Shown: one piece after another, positions 4,272 to 5,007 of the stretch
Position numbering within the stretch: the stretch's first letter is position 1
How the letters are laid out: the number at the start of each line of letters is the position of its first letter
NCBI GenBank assembly: GCA_030045935.1
Contig: JASIEN010000332.1
Span: 1 to 5,007 of the forward strand
Direction of reading: 5' to 3'
Source: Candidatus Sulfotelmatobacter sp.
GTDB taxonomy: Bacteria > Acidobacteriota > Terriglobia > Terriglobales > Acidobacteriaceae
DNA length: 5,007 nucleotides
Position numbers and translations under genes: made by a program
Notes under the pieces: generated by a model
What the model was told of the DNA's origin: nothing
Database searches by the model: none
What the model saw: only the letters and a program-made list of their open reading frames with translations

Positions 4272-5007
4272 ATGAAAATCTCCAAATATTTAATCGCTGT
4301 CATTCTGACTCTGACTTGGGCAGTTCCAAACTTTGCCCAGGCAAAACCAAAACTAACACTCGACGTCTTCTTCAACTCCGTCAGTTTTTCCGCGATTGCC
4401 ATCTCGCCCGATGGCGGATCGATCGTAATCTGCACCGAGCGCGCCGACTGGGACCAGCAAATTTTTCGCAAAGATCTCTGGCTCTATCGCGACGCCAACG
4501 GCGGCTCGCTGATTCAACTGACCCAATCCGGCCACGACAGCGAACCCAAGTGGTCACCTGATGGCCGCTGGATCGCCTTCCTCTCTGAGCGCAAACCGGC
4601 TTCGGCGAAAGACGACTCGGACGACGATAAAGGCAAGGGCAAGAACAAAGGTGACAAGGGCGAGGTTGCGCAGATTTACCTCATCTCTCCCAATGGCGGT
4701 GAGGCGATTCAGATCACGCGGGGCGAAGAAGAGGTCCACGCCTATTCCTGGTCGGCCGATTCGCGCACGCTCTATTTCGCCACTCGCGATCCTTGGACCA
4801 AGCAACAAAAGGACGACTACAAAAAGCAGTGGAAAGACGTTGTGCAATACCGTACGGCGGAACGCGGCGACACTCTGTTCGCAATCGATGTAGCCGCTGC
4901 GCTTGCACAACAGACCGCTGCTTCTTTGGAACAGAAAAGCCAGACGGAGAAAGAATCGGATCTCACGCCCGGCGCCCGCAGCATTGCAACCACGTCTTTG
5001 CGAGTCG
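4272..5007 (+). CDS. exported S9-like peptidase, N-terminal beta-propeller part (3' truncated by window)
   Basis: ATG at 4272 opens a frame that runs off the right edge (245 residues visible). The N-terminus is a signal peptide: KISK, a hydrophobic core LIAVILTLTWAV, and an AQA cleavage site at 22-24, so the protein is periplasmic or secreted. PD40/WD40-like beta-propeller blades follow: AISPDGGSIVI (43-53), PKWSPDGRWIAFLS (92-105) and YSWSADSRTLYFAT (158-171). Blade partners include DLWLYRDANGGSLIQLT (68-84) and QIYLISPNGGEAIQIT (134-149). A hydrophilic low-complexity insert, KDDSDDDKGKGKNKGDKG (113-130), interrupts the second blade. This layout matches S9-family (dipeptidyl aminopeptidase / acylaminoacyl peptidase-like) proteins, whose alpha/beta-hydrolase catalytic domain would come at the C-terminus. 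That domain is beyond the window, so a non-peptidase TolB-like propeller protein cannot be excluded. It has its own promoter at 4221-4249. Confidence 0.85.
   Translation, partial: MKISKYLIAVILTLTWAVPNFAQAKPKLTLDVFFNSVSFSAIAISPDGGSIVICTERADWDQQIFRKDLWLYRDANGGSLIQLTQSGHDSEPKWSPDGRWIAFLSERKPASAKDDSDDDKGKGKNKGDKGEVAQIYLISPNGGEAIQITRGEEEVHAYSWSADSRTLYFATRDPWTKQQKDDYKKQWKDVVQYRTAERGDTLFAIDVAAALAQQTAASLEQKSQTEKESDLTPGARSIATTSLRV

Noticed and set aside
4554..4910. Minus-strand open frame with hydrophobic segments opposite the S9-like gene
   Set aside because: The hydrophobic runs mirror lysine- and aspartate-rich codons of the plus-strand propeller; no start signal supports it.
1..5007. CRISPR array, tRNA or rRNA genes, insertion-sequence transposase
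   Set aside because: No regular repeat-spacer pattern, no cloverleaf or rRNA-like segment and no transposase motif was seen on either strand.

Overview
The window reads as a piece of a moderately GC-rich bacterial chromosome. The right half resembles Acidobacteriota (Terriglobia-like): a secreted S9-type beta-propeller peptidase, a solo AmrS-like radical SAM enzyme, and two degenerate copies of a 'GTCATYCYGA...GCGAGGGATCT'-type intergenic repeat. The taxonomic assignment is inference from gene style only.

Left part (1-1962). The 3' end of a Sel1-repeat protein (1-363, +) converges on a TetR/AcrR-family repressor with a WHG-type C-terminal domain (400-969, -). The repressor is divergent from a 262-residue protein of unknown function (1174-1962, +). 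This protein carries HGLVH where a zinc-peptidase-like family would be expected to have HExxH. The short AT-rich region between the two divergent genes holds a near-consensus sigma70 promoter (TTGACA-17-TATAAG), a plausible opposing promoter, and two copies of the palindrome TGTATACA, one overlapping or abutting each core promoter. It looks like a self-contained repressor/target module.

Middle (1963-2266). About 300 bases hold no ordinary gene but are full of structure: three successive perfect hairpins (2016-2083), then a 16-codon ORF with a good Shine-Dalgarno (2136-2186). The stop codon of that ORF begins at the last base of the left arm of a long imperfect hairpin (2161-2214). All of this lies just upstream of the radical SAM gene.

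Right part (2267-5007). A radical SAM enzyme of the AmmeMemoRadiSam type (2267-3394) is followed by a predicted lipoprotein of unknown function (3441-4145), whose N-terminal codons run through an interspersed repeat. Next come a clear promoter (TTGAAT-17-TATAAA) and the 5' part of an exported S9-like peptidase (4272 to the window edge). No RNA gene, CRISPR array or transposase was seen. The most interesting points are the TetR-controlled pseudo-HExxH protein, the structured leader before the radical SAM gene, and the repeat-derived lipoprotein N-terminus.
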